A DNA stretch of 64,000 nt, from positions 9,990,506 to 10,054,505 of the forward strand of contig NC_049991.1 in NCBI RefSeq assembly GCF_000003815.2. The letters run 5' to 3'. Positions within the stretch are counted from its first letter, which is position 1, and each line of letters opens with the position of its first letter. The translations under genes were made by a program, and so were the position numbers. The notes beneath the pieces are model-generated. The model did not search any database and was not told the origin of the DNA. It worked only from the letters and a program-made list of their open reading frames with translations. This document shows, piece after piece, positions 35,496 to 49,247 of this stretch. The DNA is from Branchiostoma floridae. Its lineage: Eukaryota; Chordata; Leptocardii; Amphioxiformes; Branchiostomatidae.

Positions 35496-38400
35496 GTGAT
35501 TGAAGTTTTGTGGTTGTTATTTTGCACTCACTTGTTTAGGTTGATATATATACATGTACCTATGTAAGTAGCTAAACCTAAATGGTTAAACAAGGTGTAG
35601 GCTGCACACAAATGTACCAACGCTTCATCTTCCATTCATGGAAGCAATGAAATAGGCTTGCTCAATTACTGCAAAGCTTCATCTTTTCAACTTTCCTTGC
35701 ATCTCATGACTAGCCTCTGTAGCAGGCACACTTTTGGGCTTATGATGTTCTGTTGAAGCTGAGTGCAATAGAGGCTATATATAGAGCTGATATATAAAAA
35801 AACCAAGACATCATAAATAAAAAAAGTCTGCTTAGGAGGCTTTTCCAGACCAGATCTTAAAGGTATCCAAACAGCAGTTTAAAAATGGTTTATTGATGGA
35901 TTTTACATATTCAGGTATTAAAACGAACTTTACACAGGCATTGGAAAACTTAGTATAGTAATAAAAGCAACATTTTACTGGTAAACAATTTGGCCAAAAA
36001 AAATTATTACAACAGTACAGATAATGACAAATGAGAGCAGGGTAATAGTTGACAGGAGCAGTGGCCTGAATGTTTTCAATTTTTCAGGAGACATACTGTG
36101 AATCTCGACAGTACATCTGATTACATGTGATTGGATCATTACGTATTTACCCTTAAACTTACAGAGTTTCAGCCCTATAAAATGCTATAATTGCCAGGGT
36201 CGGCCGCTGACCTCCAAAAAGAAACCCCCGAACAAGGCCGAAGTCCCTAACTTCCGGGGTTCGTGCGCTACACGCGCGCAAAGCTGCTACATTGGGGGAA
36301 TACGCTATCCCGGATATAACCGGGAGCGGCACACGGGCATGTATTTGTGTGCCGGATATATCCGGGTTTGGCAGTTTAAGATTTCCCCAAAGCCATGTAT
36401 AGAACATACCCAGCAAGGACAATATTAACAGGGAAACTTTCAGGAACTTTATTGAGATTCTGTGGAAGACAAATCAATTTTTGTCATACAGGTAGTTTTA
36501 ACAAGAGGAATATCACATACAAATGGGTTTTGGTGAAACCTTTTACATAATCTTTATAGTTGACTTTCCTTGGTAAAAAGAATATACTACGTTGTCCTAT
36601 TGGTATACTATGACTTTTGTAGAGAACAAACAATTTGTGAAGTTATGACAGTTTCCATACATTTGAACATTTCAATGGTTGAGAGCCCCTATGGTATTGT
36701 AATAACCTAAAATGATGCGCAGAAATGTGGGTATTTTCAGCAGTTTACAAATACAAATGTACTACAGTAAAGATTGACAAGTAGTAAAAATTGGAGAAGC
36801 AAACCACATCAACATGTAGTTGAAAAGTTACTTCAACAAGGACAGTATGGAATAGCAGCAATGTTTCCTTTCGAGAAGCACAGAATAGATCACTGCTGAA
36901 ATTCTTAATAGATCTTTTTTAAAATGCCAGAAATTATATTGAATGGTACATACATCACGCAATGTAGTAAAAACTTATATCCAAAATAAAACAAGTCTGG
37001 CAATATAAATGTAAAACAACACTGAGGTTTCTGTCTGGCAGGAAGTTTGTGTCAATGGCAGTGTGTGTGCTGTTTTTCCTGTATATTAGCCAAACACCAA
37101 ATTACAGTACTAAGTCTTAAATATCTCCTTTGCACAACATTTGGTGACATACAGATAAAGCTATATCTTGTACAATTGAAGAAACTTTAAAAACAATTTT
37201 TATTTTGACCAACATTTTTGTCAGTAGATAAGTTCATATTATCGCTCCAACATGGAGAATCAGATGTTTTACTCCTAAGAACAAGAGCAATAACCGTGAG
37301 TCTTAACCATGTAAACATTTTAATGGTAAAACATGTTTGAAAATTAGCCTCCAACTGCAGGCATGGAGAAGTGGTGCAGGAGAGATCTGTAACAGTGAAG
37401 CTAGCTGACAAACAACTCTCCTGTGCAACCCCAAAAGTCTGCTGAAGGAGGCTATCAACCTGTACAAACCCTTGGCAACATGTCAAATACATATATCTGA
37501 AGGCCATTCTTTTCACAGTTCATGAACATATTGAAACATTTTAATGTAAAATGAACATAATTTTGGGGTATGCAACAGTGTTTCAAACAACGATAGATAA
37601 CTGTATGCTACAGACATATTTTCACACTGGGGGCCTGGTCAGGATGTTAGCAGGGGCAAAAGATAAAAGTTAATATAATACACAAATTATGTTGAGGATC
37701 ATTAGATCTACTATCAAGAATAATGATGAAATGGTGGCAAGAATACTAAGCACGATAAGTTTGGAAACTTCATTTTGGTCAATCATATCTCAGTGAATAC
37801 TTAATCCATTGCATTGTATGTAATTTCAAAGCATGTCTATTTTCATTTACAACGATATTCTTGAGTTTATCATCAAATCTAATCATGTTCTGAGCACCAG
37901 GGCTACTTATGTGGATAGGTTGCAACATAATATTAATGTACCGGAATCCCTTGTTCATACCACCGTTATTTTAAGACACTGTGATGGCATAGAATTTGGC
38001 ACTATTGTTTTGTGACTGACAAACATATTTACCTCTGAGGCCTTTGAATGCAGACTTCTAATAAATTTGGTAGACTGGTAACATTGTAAAGGATAATGAA
38101 TAAGCTTCCGAATGATACATAATACATTACAATTGATAAGGTAACAAGGGAAAACTGATCAATCAAATTTAAGTTTCCAAACTTTTCGTGCTGAGTGTAT
38201 ACGTGTCTACAATTTGGTCCTTCAATATTACTTATGTAAGCATGAAGATTGTTTTCTGCCCAAATTAACAGTGTTGTTAAAAGGTATAGAATGTGGCAAG
38301 CAGTTACAATAATGGCCATATAAATAAGAATATCATAAATAAAAATTAGGTAGATATACATTATGCAACTTCAATTTTTCTTCAAATTGTCGACAACTTT

Positions 38401-39029
38401 AACCTCTAACTGCTGTGTACCACTCCATACACCCGATTGGTTGTGTACATGGTATAAAGGAGTGAGAAGACCGTTAACATGGCTAGGATATACATTGTAG
38501 ATGTTTAGTCAAACCTTTACCCATTCACATGGAATTTTCTTTATCAAAAGAAGCCTTAACCTTTTAGCAAAAAGAAATGCCTATCGTCGAGAAATACAAT
38601 GTAGATAATATCAATTAACCCTGTATATATGAACTTACACAAATCATCAAAGTAAGGTTGTCATATACATGTACAAGTAACCCAAAAATGGAAGCTTATC
38701 AGCTTCAAATTTTCATGACTGTGGAACATTGTATTTGCCAGTGCATTAAACTTATGAAATATTCTATTCCATTGAAAACAACATGTAGAGAGCATAATGA
38801 CACCTTGTCCATTTGCACTGGAACAGCTTTAAGTCTACAAATTTTAAATTCTACCATACAAAGTCTCTAAGGTGGCAACTAGTAACAGTATACTTTAAGT
38901 GCTAAAACATTGTGAGTAAACGTCCTGGTAATACATGGCAGTTGGTCCACAAAACTGTGGGCTGTGAGAACATATTAATCCCAAAAACAATAGTTTCTTT
39001 GGACAGGATAAAGGTTTGTCAAACGACAC
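35496..39029 (-). other. Long 3' UTR of the FAM104-like gene
   Basis: Between the ATP5MF poly(A) signal and the stop at 39030 there is no coding. A minus-strand AATAAA (TTTATT at 35889-35894) would give a 3' UTR of about 3.1 kb, arranged tail to tail with ATP5MF. The GC-rich repeat at 36160-36425 lies inside it. Confidence 0.5.
36160..36425. repeat. GC-rich insertion-like block
   Basis: This stands out in AT-rich surroundings. It contains CCGGATATAACCGGGAGC and CCGGATATATCCGGG, two near-palindromes 60 bp apart, and AACTTCCGGGGTTCG. It is probably an unnamed repeat. No clear ends or target duplication were found. Confidence 0.35.
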
Positions 39030-42000
39030 CTATCTGATACCATTCTCCTCATTACCATCTGGATTACTAATACCCAATCTCTGAAGCCTTTCCATATGCA
39101 CCTGGTGTAATACTCTGTTGATACGGCTGTAGTAATTCAAAATAACCTCCTCTTCTGATTGGTTGCTGTTGTCACTCAGCTGATGGAGTAGTTGATGAGG
39201 GATGGCCTCTGATTGGCTAATGTTACTGGTAGCTGCCTGCTGATTGGTTGACTGGGCTGGCGAGCCCAAACTGCTGCTACTGGAACTGTCCTATTGAGGT
39301 AAAATGAGGAATGTCAAATTGCAAAATGTTGTAATTGTTGGTAGAAAAGTAAATCTAGTAAGTCCTCCTGGCTCCATTTAGTTTACTATCTTTTGAATGT
39401 ATCAAAGTTATGGCCACTAGTATGACATAATGTGACAGGGAGTCTAATGTTCCATTGTATATTCGCAAAACAGTTTCATGAAGTAATCAACCTAGGAACT
39501 GACCTCTGACCCTAAATGACCGTTATGTCTTCTGTCTGGCAGTGCATGATGAGGTAACCAGGGGTGGTTCAAGTCGTTTCTATAGGTAAGAAAACATATC
39601 ATGTTAGAAATGTAAGGTTTAGAAAAAACTTCAACTGCCATGCTCTAAGTTGATGGTCAGTTAATGGTTTATACAGAGGATACAAGCCCTCTCACAGAGG
39701 TCTGAATACATGTGCGGTGACAGGAATTCTAGGTAATATGTCAAAGGTAAAGACCCCGAAAAGTCCTTATCTCGACCATTGGCATTATTGCAATTTGCAT
39801 AACTGTGTCCAGACGTGTGTTTTTTTCAGGACCTTAACCTTTGACACATGACCTTGAATTACTGTCACCACACATGTATTCTGACCTCTGTGAGAGAGCT
39901 CATACTGAGTGTGATGATTTGCAATAATTAAAGGCACCTGAGACATAAATAATACATCAGGACATGCAGAGGCAGCGGCAGCAAATTTCTTATGGGGGGA
40001 CAAACTTTTGCTGACAAAATGTACAGCACAGGGAGTGCCAAAGGCACAACAATCCTAGGGGTGTCCCCTAGAATAGTTTAAAATATTTATGAGAGCAACG
40101 CTCCCGCAACATATTTTCACTATTTCCTGTACTGAAAGCATGAGCCGTGACAAGTAGGGCTGGGTATCGGTACAGCATACCGGTACAAAACCGTTTTTAC
40201 CTTTGCCAGAATGGCTAAGGTTATGTTTTCGGTTTGGTGGTGTGGTTCTCCCCGTTTGTGAGCAGCATAACTCGAGAGGACTTCGATGGATGCAGCTGAT
40301 ATTTGGTGGGTGGGTAGGGGTGTGGAAGACGAAGGTCGAGTTCGATAATGGGCCCCCTAGCGGCTTGCTAAGGTACTGCAGCAGGACCTGCATGCTTGAT
40401 ATCTCGCGTTCCGGACATGCTGCAGTCGTGATTTTTGAGCGTTAGGGAGCCCTTAAAGCAGGGAGTGATTGCTGCGAGTTTGGGCCCCCTAGTGGCTTTC
40501 ATGGAAGTGCAGGCGCCGGTTTAATTGCAAACTTTTGTCTGCGGACAGCATAACTCGAGAAGACTTCGACGGATGCAGCTGGTATTTGGTGGGTGGGTAG
40601 GGGTCTGGGAAACAAAGGGGGAGTTCGATAATGGGCCCCCTAGCGGCTTCCCTTGGTACTGCAGCGCAACTTCCGGGTGTGTTTTTCCATCTTCTGAACA
40701 TGGTATGGCCACGAGTTTTGGGTGTTAGATAGCTGTTGTGCTCAGGAGTTAGTGACATAAGTTTGGGCCCCCTAGCGGCTAGTGTAGGGATAGCAGGGGC
40801 ATTCTTGTCGAAAACTTCTGAAGCAGTACAACCCCACTCCACCTTAGCAGCTGTCAGCACAGTTGAGGGGTTCCTGGTCCATGAATTGGACTGGCCTATG
40901 ATCAGTCAGTACTGTGAGCAACCTGATATTTCAGAGGTGTAAAGGTCAGACCTTGCAAATGTGTTAGTTGACCCTTAGGCCATATGATCAACTTGGCAAG
41001 CCAAAATGATGGACTTATGTACATCACAACGGTCTTAGTCTGTATTATTCTCCTTCCTTTGAGTTTGAGAGGTAGGTACACTGTCATCTCTCTTTTCACT
41101 ACATGGTCTCAATTTGAGCTGTCCTTGCAGTAGTCTTTTAAAAGCCATTTTCAGTCTCAAAGCCTTCATGCATTCAAGTCTGTCTCCAAAGAGTCAGCTT
41201 GAACTATGTAGAACATGTATCTTACCTTTTATATCATATGGTTGTGAGATTTGGGGCAGAGCTAATTCAGAAGACAATTGCCCAGCAGAAATTACACGGA
41301 GGTGATTTTGTGGAAAATCTTTTGGGTGTACATAGAGATACAAGGAACATGAGGTAGTAGAGCAGAGCTTGGGACATTGTTCCCAATTGACTTACATATA
41401 TTTAATGTACAGTCAAGTTGTGGCTACACTTCAAACATTCGGACTTTTTAACACATCCCCTATTGTGAGTAGGCGTGTTATCACTCTGTCATCAAATTAA
41501 ATACGAACTGATGAACAGCTGTAAGGAATTCAGGTTACAAGGCGTAAGGGAAATTTGAAACGATATCGGTTACTTTTTTCTATGGATGTCTGAATTCATC
41601 ATCATCACAGTTAGACAATAAGTACATAATGTACATTGTTAAAAATGTGGTTGAAAGATATATATATCCAGACATGTTTTCATTGACTGTCTACAAAAAA
41701 GTAAAGAAGGGATTCTCCAGGGAATATTATATAAAATTTTCTAGATAAATATGTGGTATGGTGGGCTTTGTGCAAATTTAGAAGTAGTGCCTACCCCCTT
41801 GCAATTGTGACAGGGTGGTGGAAATGGTACTTGTTTCTCGATGCTTTAAGCTTGAGGGTGACTTCTGAACAGTTTCATACAACTAAAATGCACATTTGTG
41901 GAGTTATGGTTTTGGAGCTGAGGGGTTGCCGCACAAACCTGGACAATAGACTAAAACCACTGCGACAATTTTACCTTTGCCAGAATGGCTAAGGTTAGGT

Positions 42001-44289
42001 TTTGGATGTGTTTGTGTGTCTGTGTGTGTGTTAACAGCATAACTCGAGAAGCCTGGGATGGATCCTGATGATATTTGGTAGGTGGGTAGGGATCGGGAAA
42101 CGAAGGTCAAGTTTGATAATGGACCCCCTAGCGGCTTGCTAAGGTACTGCAGCAGAAACTCAACTTTGGACGAAATAACTCTACAACATGTTGACGGATC
42201 GTCATGATTTTTGGTATGTAGATAGAATGAGTGATGACTTACATAATGAGATACTAATTATGCACATCAACAGCTCATTTGCATAATTAATTAGGAAAAT
42301 TTATAAATCCACAGCATTCCATGATAGGACTTTCAAACTTGTCACATATGTAGCTGGGAAGGAGAGAAATGGCTATAGATATCAATTATGCAAATGATGA
42401 CCTCATTTGCATTATTAATGAGAAAATATGAACATGTTGACGGATCATCATGTTTTTTGGTATTTAGGTAGCGTAAGTGAAGACCTACATAATGAGATAC
42501 CAATTATGCAAATCAACAGCTAATTTGCATAATCAATTAGGAAAAGTACAAAAACCCACTGCATTTCATTATAGTACTTTCATCAAAGTTGTCACATATG
42601 TAACTGAGAAAGAGGGAAGAGAGTAAGGGGTGTATTTTATTAAAGACTGAAAGAGAATAAGTCAAGAATGGATTAAAGGATCATCATGATTTTTGGTATG
42701 CTGATAGCTTAAGTAATACTTGATACAATTTGATATCGATTAATGGTAACTTGGGATCTAATTTGCAAATCAATGTTGAAATTTTATAAACCAACTCCAA
42801 GCATATGATTATAAAGAAAATGAAATGAGTAACGCATTTGTCTACAGACATCATTCTACATAACAAACCTTGTTATTTGGCAAAGGTATGTGTTCGTGGA
42901 ACTCTAGTTTCTTATTGGACCGGTCCAGAAAAAACGGACCTAAAAAAATTAGGTAGACCGGATGTTGGACTGACTAGAAAATTAACATATTATTTTATCA
43001 GGCATTCACACGTTTTGGTGCTTGCAGGTGGAAGAAAATAACAATAGTTAAGTAGAGTAGAGTTTATCGTAATTTCTATCAAGTTATACAGCCAATCGTA
43101 CAGGTGCAGTTAGCGTTGTAGGATTTAAAAACGCCAGTGGGCGTCTAATACTCCACCAAACAGATTTCTTTGTAGTGAAATAAACCATTGGTATGAGTCA
43201 TACTGCATCAGGTCCAGGTTCAGGTCCGGACCTGGACCTGATCCTCTGGACCTGAATTTTTTGTACCGGTACCCACCCCTAGTCACAAGGGAGGTCCAGT
43301 GAAATCAAGACACTTTAAAACGCTATTTCCTGCATTTTGAGGGGTAAATTTTCCTGGTAGACTAACTAGATTTAATGAAATTTCCTCATTTGAGAGGCCC
43401 CCCCCCTCCAAACATATTTTTCCTACCAAGGCCCCCCTGACCCCCCCCCCCCCCCCTTTGTGCCGCCTCCAGTAACTAACTAACACTAACTTTGAGCATG
43501 GTTTAGGCAAATAATTTGTTGGGTTTCACCTTGGGCACTAAAAAAGAGGAGCAAAACATAAACAGAGAAATGTAAAATTTGTCCAACAATTGTTTCTACT
43601 TTTTTTTTGGGGGGGGGGGGGGTATATGAAAATAGCTGTCATCATCAAAAGCAAATGAATAACAGATAGCAAATCTCCTTACATTTGAGCCTCAACATTA
43701 CTACAACCATTACCATTACAAGTGGTCACAGGGATAGAAAACTGTACAAGTTAAGTTGAAAGGTCAACTGACAAAAAATAAAAATAGCTCCTAGTAATAA
43801 TATCTATTGTTGGTTTAAACCAGCATAAGACCTGTAAATTTCTTAACTTTTTCATTCTTACTTGTGATCCCTCACATCATTTCATCATTTAGGATGTATT
43901 AATGGTAACTGTTTGACCCCTAACATGCTAACGTTATTGTTTTTGTTGATACAGTAAACCTACATGTACCTCTCTCCACTGTGCCGTTTTGGGTGCTGCA
44001 ACCCCGCATTTTCCATCTCATCCTCCTCACTACTTCTGTGACGCTTTCTGAAAAAAATTATCAAGACACAAAAATTATCTCCTCTACACGATGATTTATA
44101 ATTTGACAAAGATTCCGGTGACTCATGTTTTATGCAACACTACCGCCATATTTTTGTGTCCGTATCGAAAGCCCCATGTCATGGCAAGCCCAGAATGTTT
44201 ACATGGATAAAATCGTACGGTTTCGTACAAGTTGGGATAAGCTTGTAGTAAGATAGTAAACATTCCTACCTTGACCTAGACTGTGTCAT
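39030..44289 (-). CDS. Small nuclear-type protein, FAM104/VCF (VCP cofactor) family-like
   Basis: Four exons: 44270-44289, 43970-44047, 39504-39579, 39030-39290; phases agree and give 144 residues. The N-terminus is a short basic/acidic stretch (SRSRKRHRSSEEDEMENAG), like a nuclear localisation signal. The middle is serine-, histidine- and glutamine-rich. The C-terminus has a predicted helix (YYSRINRVLHQVHMERLQRL) that resembles the conserved C-terminal helix of FAM104A/B (VCF1/2), which binds p97/VCP (family knowledge, from memory). The ATG at 44289 is the first in frame after an upstream stop, although the frame is open for about 150 bp before it. The NRF-1-like GCGCTTGCGC at 44395-44404 lies upstream. 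Family call is moderate; the gene model is firm. Confidence 0.7.
39731..39860. repeat. MITE fragment related to 25216-25360
   Basis: AGGTAATATGTCAAAGGTAAAG at the left and CTTAACCTTTGACACATGACC at the right form a weak inverted pair. It lies in intron 3 of the FAM104-like gene. Confidence 0.4.
40195..40860 (+). repeat. Dispersed repeat, copy 1 (GCCAGAATGGCTAAGG family)
   Basis: It starts TTTTACCTTTGCCAGAATGG. Two sub-units about 286 bp apart share CAGCATAACTCGAGA, TATTTGGTGGGTGGGTAGG and GGGCCCCCTAGCGGCTT. Other copies are at 41972-42800 and, inverted, 60110-61147. Confidence 0.75.
41114..41305 (+). mobile_element. LINE reverse-transcriptase tail fragment
   Basis: The translation contains LKAIFSLKAFMHSSLSPKSQ and CRTCILPFISYGCEIWG, the pattern found just after the polymerase domain in many LINE proteins. 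It is short and isolated, so it is a dead fragment inside the hAT-like element. Confidence 0.65.
41972..42800 (+). repeat. Dispersed repeat, copy 2, with 245-bp tandem units
   Basis: It begins with the same TTTTACCTTTGCCAGAATGG, then continues with repeated units starting at the phrase TGACGGATCGTCATGATTTT (about 42190, 42435, 42672). Each unit includes TTTGCATAATTAATTAGG and GTCACATATGTAGCTG. Confidence 0.75.
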
Positions 44290-45014
44290 ACTGGGGAATG
44301 CTTTATTAGCTTCTGACTGGCAGTTCCAGAGAAAATTCCTAAACTCCAGTCTGGCATTCGGCAAGATTCCTCCCACCCGGCTGGCGGCGTCAGGGCGCTT
44401 GCGCAATAATGGGAAGAACCAGTGCGGCTGCGCGGTGACTTATGACCTTTGCAGACGACACATTTGAAAATTTCCCATTTTTGCAGACGACGTTTTGAAC
44501 TAATCCGATATATCGTTCAAATTTCTCCACTGTAAACTCATTGATAGCTCACTATTATTAGTACTCAGGATATTTCTTGTCCAAATATTATTATAATATT
44601 TCCTCCATATTCAACCGTTACGTAAACAATGCGGTGACGCAAGAAAAATTAGTTGTGTCAACCACGAATTCTTCGCCTATCTTTATTAAAAAAAGAAAGG
44701 CAATATTGATTTTAGAGCTCAGAAATACAGTTATTAGTTATCTGTTGTATATATTCATTCTGATTGAAAGATCTCATAAACGCATAACGTTAATACGTTT
44801 TCGATACGAAATTGCCAAAAAGTTATAATTTGACTATTTGACAACCAGCATGAAATGCAATTTTTGGTGTTAAGTATACACCATTTAACGTTAGATAAAG
44901 CAAGTAACGTTATATCTATACGTTGCACCACAGCTTTTTTTTTGTTTTTTGCTATACATATCATGAATTAGCTAACAGCAGTTATCCAAACATCAATGAC
45001 AATCCAGACACATG
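44290..45014. other. Intergenic region between the FAM104-like gene and the actin cluster
   Basis: AT-rich. The GC-rich 44290-44450 part is the likely promoter of the FAM104-like gene. No gene is seen. Confidence 0.4.
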
Positions 45015-45523
45015 AATATCAAAGGAAAATGGTTTTATTACAGACTTTGAATGTAACGTTAGCACCCTATAGGCCTACACAAACAGCTCGAAGAACGGCA
45101 TGATTACAACATATAACGTTGGCTGTTGTGGTGGTAAACAAACGCAATAAAACGTGAACGTTACCAGTTCATTCCACTGAATTACAGACTATGACAATTC
45201 TACTTTGCACCATTGACTACACTAAATAAATAGTTCCAATGTATTGTTTGCTTCATTCGGTATATGAAATAAAACAGCACGTATTGCTGACAGTAGTAAA
45301 ATGTATCTAACATAAGTATGTATCGCTAACCCTAGACTATTTACATAGTGTCACCAAGGACCAGCCCTGAATAAAGTTCGTAGGCAAAGCTCAACAAGAT
45401 TGCATAGAATTTTACAAAGATATTTTACATCTTGCCTATAACGTTACCAACGCCACGTAGTTATCACCACACAACTCGTTTTAAATCAACATTAATTCAA
45501 TAAAGTGAAAACATATGATAAAT
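45015..45523 (-). other. Probable 3' UTR of actin gene 1
   Basis: A minus-strand AATAAA (TTTATT at 45034-45039) would end the transcript near 45015. Confidence 0.45.
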
Positions 45524-47180
<1,657 letters not shown>

Positions 47181-47396
47181 GGTTCCCTGTATTTCTTGTG
47201 TTGCGTCTGTTTGGAAACATGAAATAGAGATTAAAACAATTGCAACATACAAAGACACATTTCCCAACTTAACTTCAAGTGACAATACAGTCCTGTCATA
47301 TGTGAAACTAAATAAAGGCAAGGTTTTAACAACCTAAAATAATACACACACATCTATGTAATTTATACTTATTGGCATATAGTATAAAACAGGTAC

Positions 47397-47490
47397 CTGT
47401 TTGATGAAAGTTTGACCGGTGAGTGGCCGACAGTCTACTCAGGTGAGTCGATGAAGAGTTGCGAAGATCACACCTGTCTCGTCGAAGTCT
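47397..47490 (-). other. Non-coding first exon of actin gene 1
   Basis: A good donor (AAACAG/GTACCT) is at 47397/47396, and the acceptor at 47207 lies 26 bases before the ATG. The start near 47490 is placed about 25-30 bases after the TATA box. Non-coding first exons are usual in actin genes. Confidence 0.6.
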
Positions 47491-47514
47491 GAATCCAGCT
47501 GTTCTTGGACTGCC

Positions 47515-47660
47515 CTTTTTATATCGTTGTATGGACGTCAGGTAACTGTCAGGGATAAAAATAAGTTTGTACCTGTTCTTGAAGAGATAACTCACTCGCT
47601 TTTTTTCTTGGAAGTATCTCCCATATATGGGTCTTTTCCGAACTATTATACCATATAAGG
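47515..47660 (-). promoter_or_regulatory. Actin gene 1 promoter: TATA box and two CArG boxes
   Basis: On the minus strand a TATAAAAAG lies at 47515-47523. Upstream are CCATATATGG (47631-47640) and CCATATAAGG (47651-47660), both perfect CArG boxes, the binding site of serum response factor. This is the classic actin promoter plan. Confidence 0.8.
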
Positions 47661-48179
47661 ATATGGCTAGTTTGATGCTTGTCGGGATTTGATTGACCTC
47701 GCTATAGCTTTGTGAAATGCAGCTAGACCAATCACAGATCGGTGTTCCCAATGCCTTACCAAATTAGGTATTGCTGCGAGGTCTTGCCAGTAGATTCAAA
47801 TGTTTTATTCTTGAGCATGACAGGTCGTCAATAATGTTCGTTAATTCACATGACCTAAGGGAAAGCCCTGTAAACAATATATTAAGGTCTTAGTCATCGG
47901 AGGCTCCCGTCCCAGAATTCAAAGCGTGTGTGGCAACAACCATGAGAAGAATATTGAAGTCAAACACACTGTAATTCTAACATCTACTACCCAAATAAAG
48001 CATCAATATCAACCTAATTGATTTAAGATTCGGAACTTCGAAGAATAAGCATTATGCATAGAAAACTATGTGTAAAGTGGGTAAAATAATGCCGCATGTT
48101 GGTAGTTACCTATTACACGGGGCCCTACTGGCTTTGTTTTGCCACGTGACCTAATGTGTACCTGCACGTTACCGTGTTT

Positions 48180-48220
48180 CCTTATTTGGAAATATGACGA
48201 GCGCGTGTGACCTCTGACCT
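48180..48220. promoter_or_regulatory. CArG-DR1 module, copy 1
   Basis: The CArG box CCTTATTTGG (48180-48189) is followed 18 bp later by TGACCTCTGACCT (48208-48220), which on the minus strand is AGGTCA-G-AGGTCA, a perfect DR1. An E-box CACGTG is at about 48142-48147. Confidence 0.6.
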
Positions 48221-49005
48221 CTACCAGGTGAGTCGATGTGTACAAGCTGAGCGAAGTGCTCGCTATATTTCTGACCTACCTGCTGGCGTCATTTCTATAG
48301 ATAGACGCCTACATATATAAGTGCGACGGTTTACGTTGTTGTTGGGTCATTCCCTTGCGTTCAAACGCCGAATGATAACCCCAAGAGTCCAGCTTACAAT
48401 ACTTCCGGGGTGTTTCAATAACATGGTAATATATTGGTACTGCTGCACTGTCCAAAATAATGTTTGTATCTTTATAACGTTACGTACAGCGCGTACAGTC
48501 ATACGGCACATGCCTACGCAGTGCTCGATGGTGCAGTGGTATATTCTGCCCATCGATTGACCAAATATCATTGCATTTTAGTCGCTCCAAATCACAAGCG
48601 GGGTTAAAGAGTTTGCCATTTGTTTGGGTCTCTGCAACTGTCTGTGTCAGTAATTTTCTTTAAGATTCGTGTGGATGTTATATATTGAGGCTACTATTGT
48701 TTTATTTTCTGACAGTGGTTTAAAGTTTATAGAAAACATACATAGGATAAGTTTTCAATATTTAGGATCTGTACATCAGGGGAAATGGTTATTACCCATA
48801 GGTACTGGCCACCTTTCAATATTAGGTCACTCCAAAATTTCTCGGAATTGTTCTCCTTATACGGAGATTTCCTTGCAACGTTGCCGTATAAGGGCATAGA
48901 AGCTTGTGTAGTTTTTAAATTCATTGTCCCATGTCACGAGAAAGCTGAACGAACTCCTGTTAAATAGTTGTCGGCCAATCGGCAGCCGAGGTTTTCATCT
49001 TTTTG

Positions 49006-49015
49006 CCATATAAGG
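49006..49015. promoter_or_regulatory. CArG box CCATATAAGG
   Basis: Perfect CC(A/T)6GG. It has a counterpart at 50515-50524 in the duplicated block. Confidence 0.5.
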
Positions 49016-49247
49016 TACGGCTCACAGAGGCTGGTCTGTGCGTTCAAGTAGCTTGATTGTCTGAGGTATGACAGACGATCGATAATCATTCACATGCCCT
49101 CGCGTGTCTCCATACACTGATGTTATAGCCACCAGGATTCAATCTTGGAATCCGCCTAGGCTGTCACTGACATATATGCATCTATTTTGTCTTATGATAC
49201 ATTATGAAAAGAAGGGATATAGATTTGATATGAATGTCAGCAGAGGG

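Larger units (their letters stand above)
40155..43281. mobile_element. hAT-like composite element (3.1 kb) in an intron of the FAM104-like gene
   Basis: The ends are inverted (TAGGGCTGGGTATCGGTAC and, inward from the right, TAGGGGTGGGTACCGGTAC). Eight-base flanks GTGACAAG (40147-40154) and GTCACAAG (43282-43289) differ at one base. An 8-bp duplication and a TAGGG-type start fit the hAT superfamily. The interior holds other repeats (40195-40860, 41972-42800) and a LINE piece (41114-41305). No transposase is visible. The right part (42875-43281) has a relative at 55293-55730. Confidence 0.68.
47801..49247. repeat. Duplicated intergenic block, copy 1
   Basis: The block starting TTTTATTCTTGAGCATGACAGG and ending GAATGTCAGCAGAG is repeated at 49248-50760. 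Shared segments in order: GTCGTCAATAATGTTCG, GCCCGTGTGGCAACAACC-type sequence, CCACGTGACC, CCTTATTTGG with DR1, GGTTATTACCCATAGGT and AATCGGCAGCCGAGG. It holds no actin exon. Confidence 0.85.
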
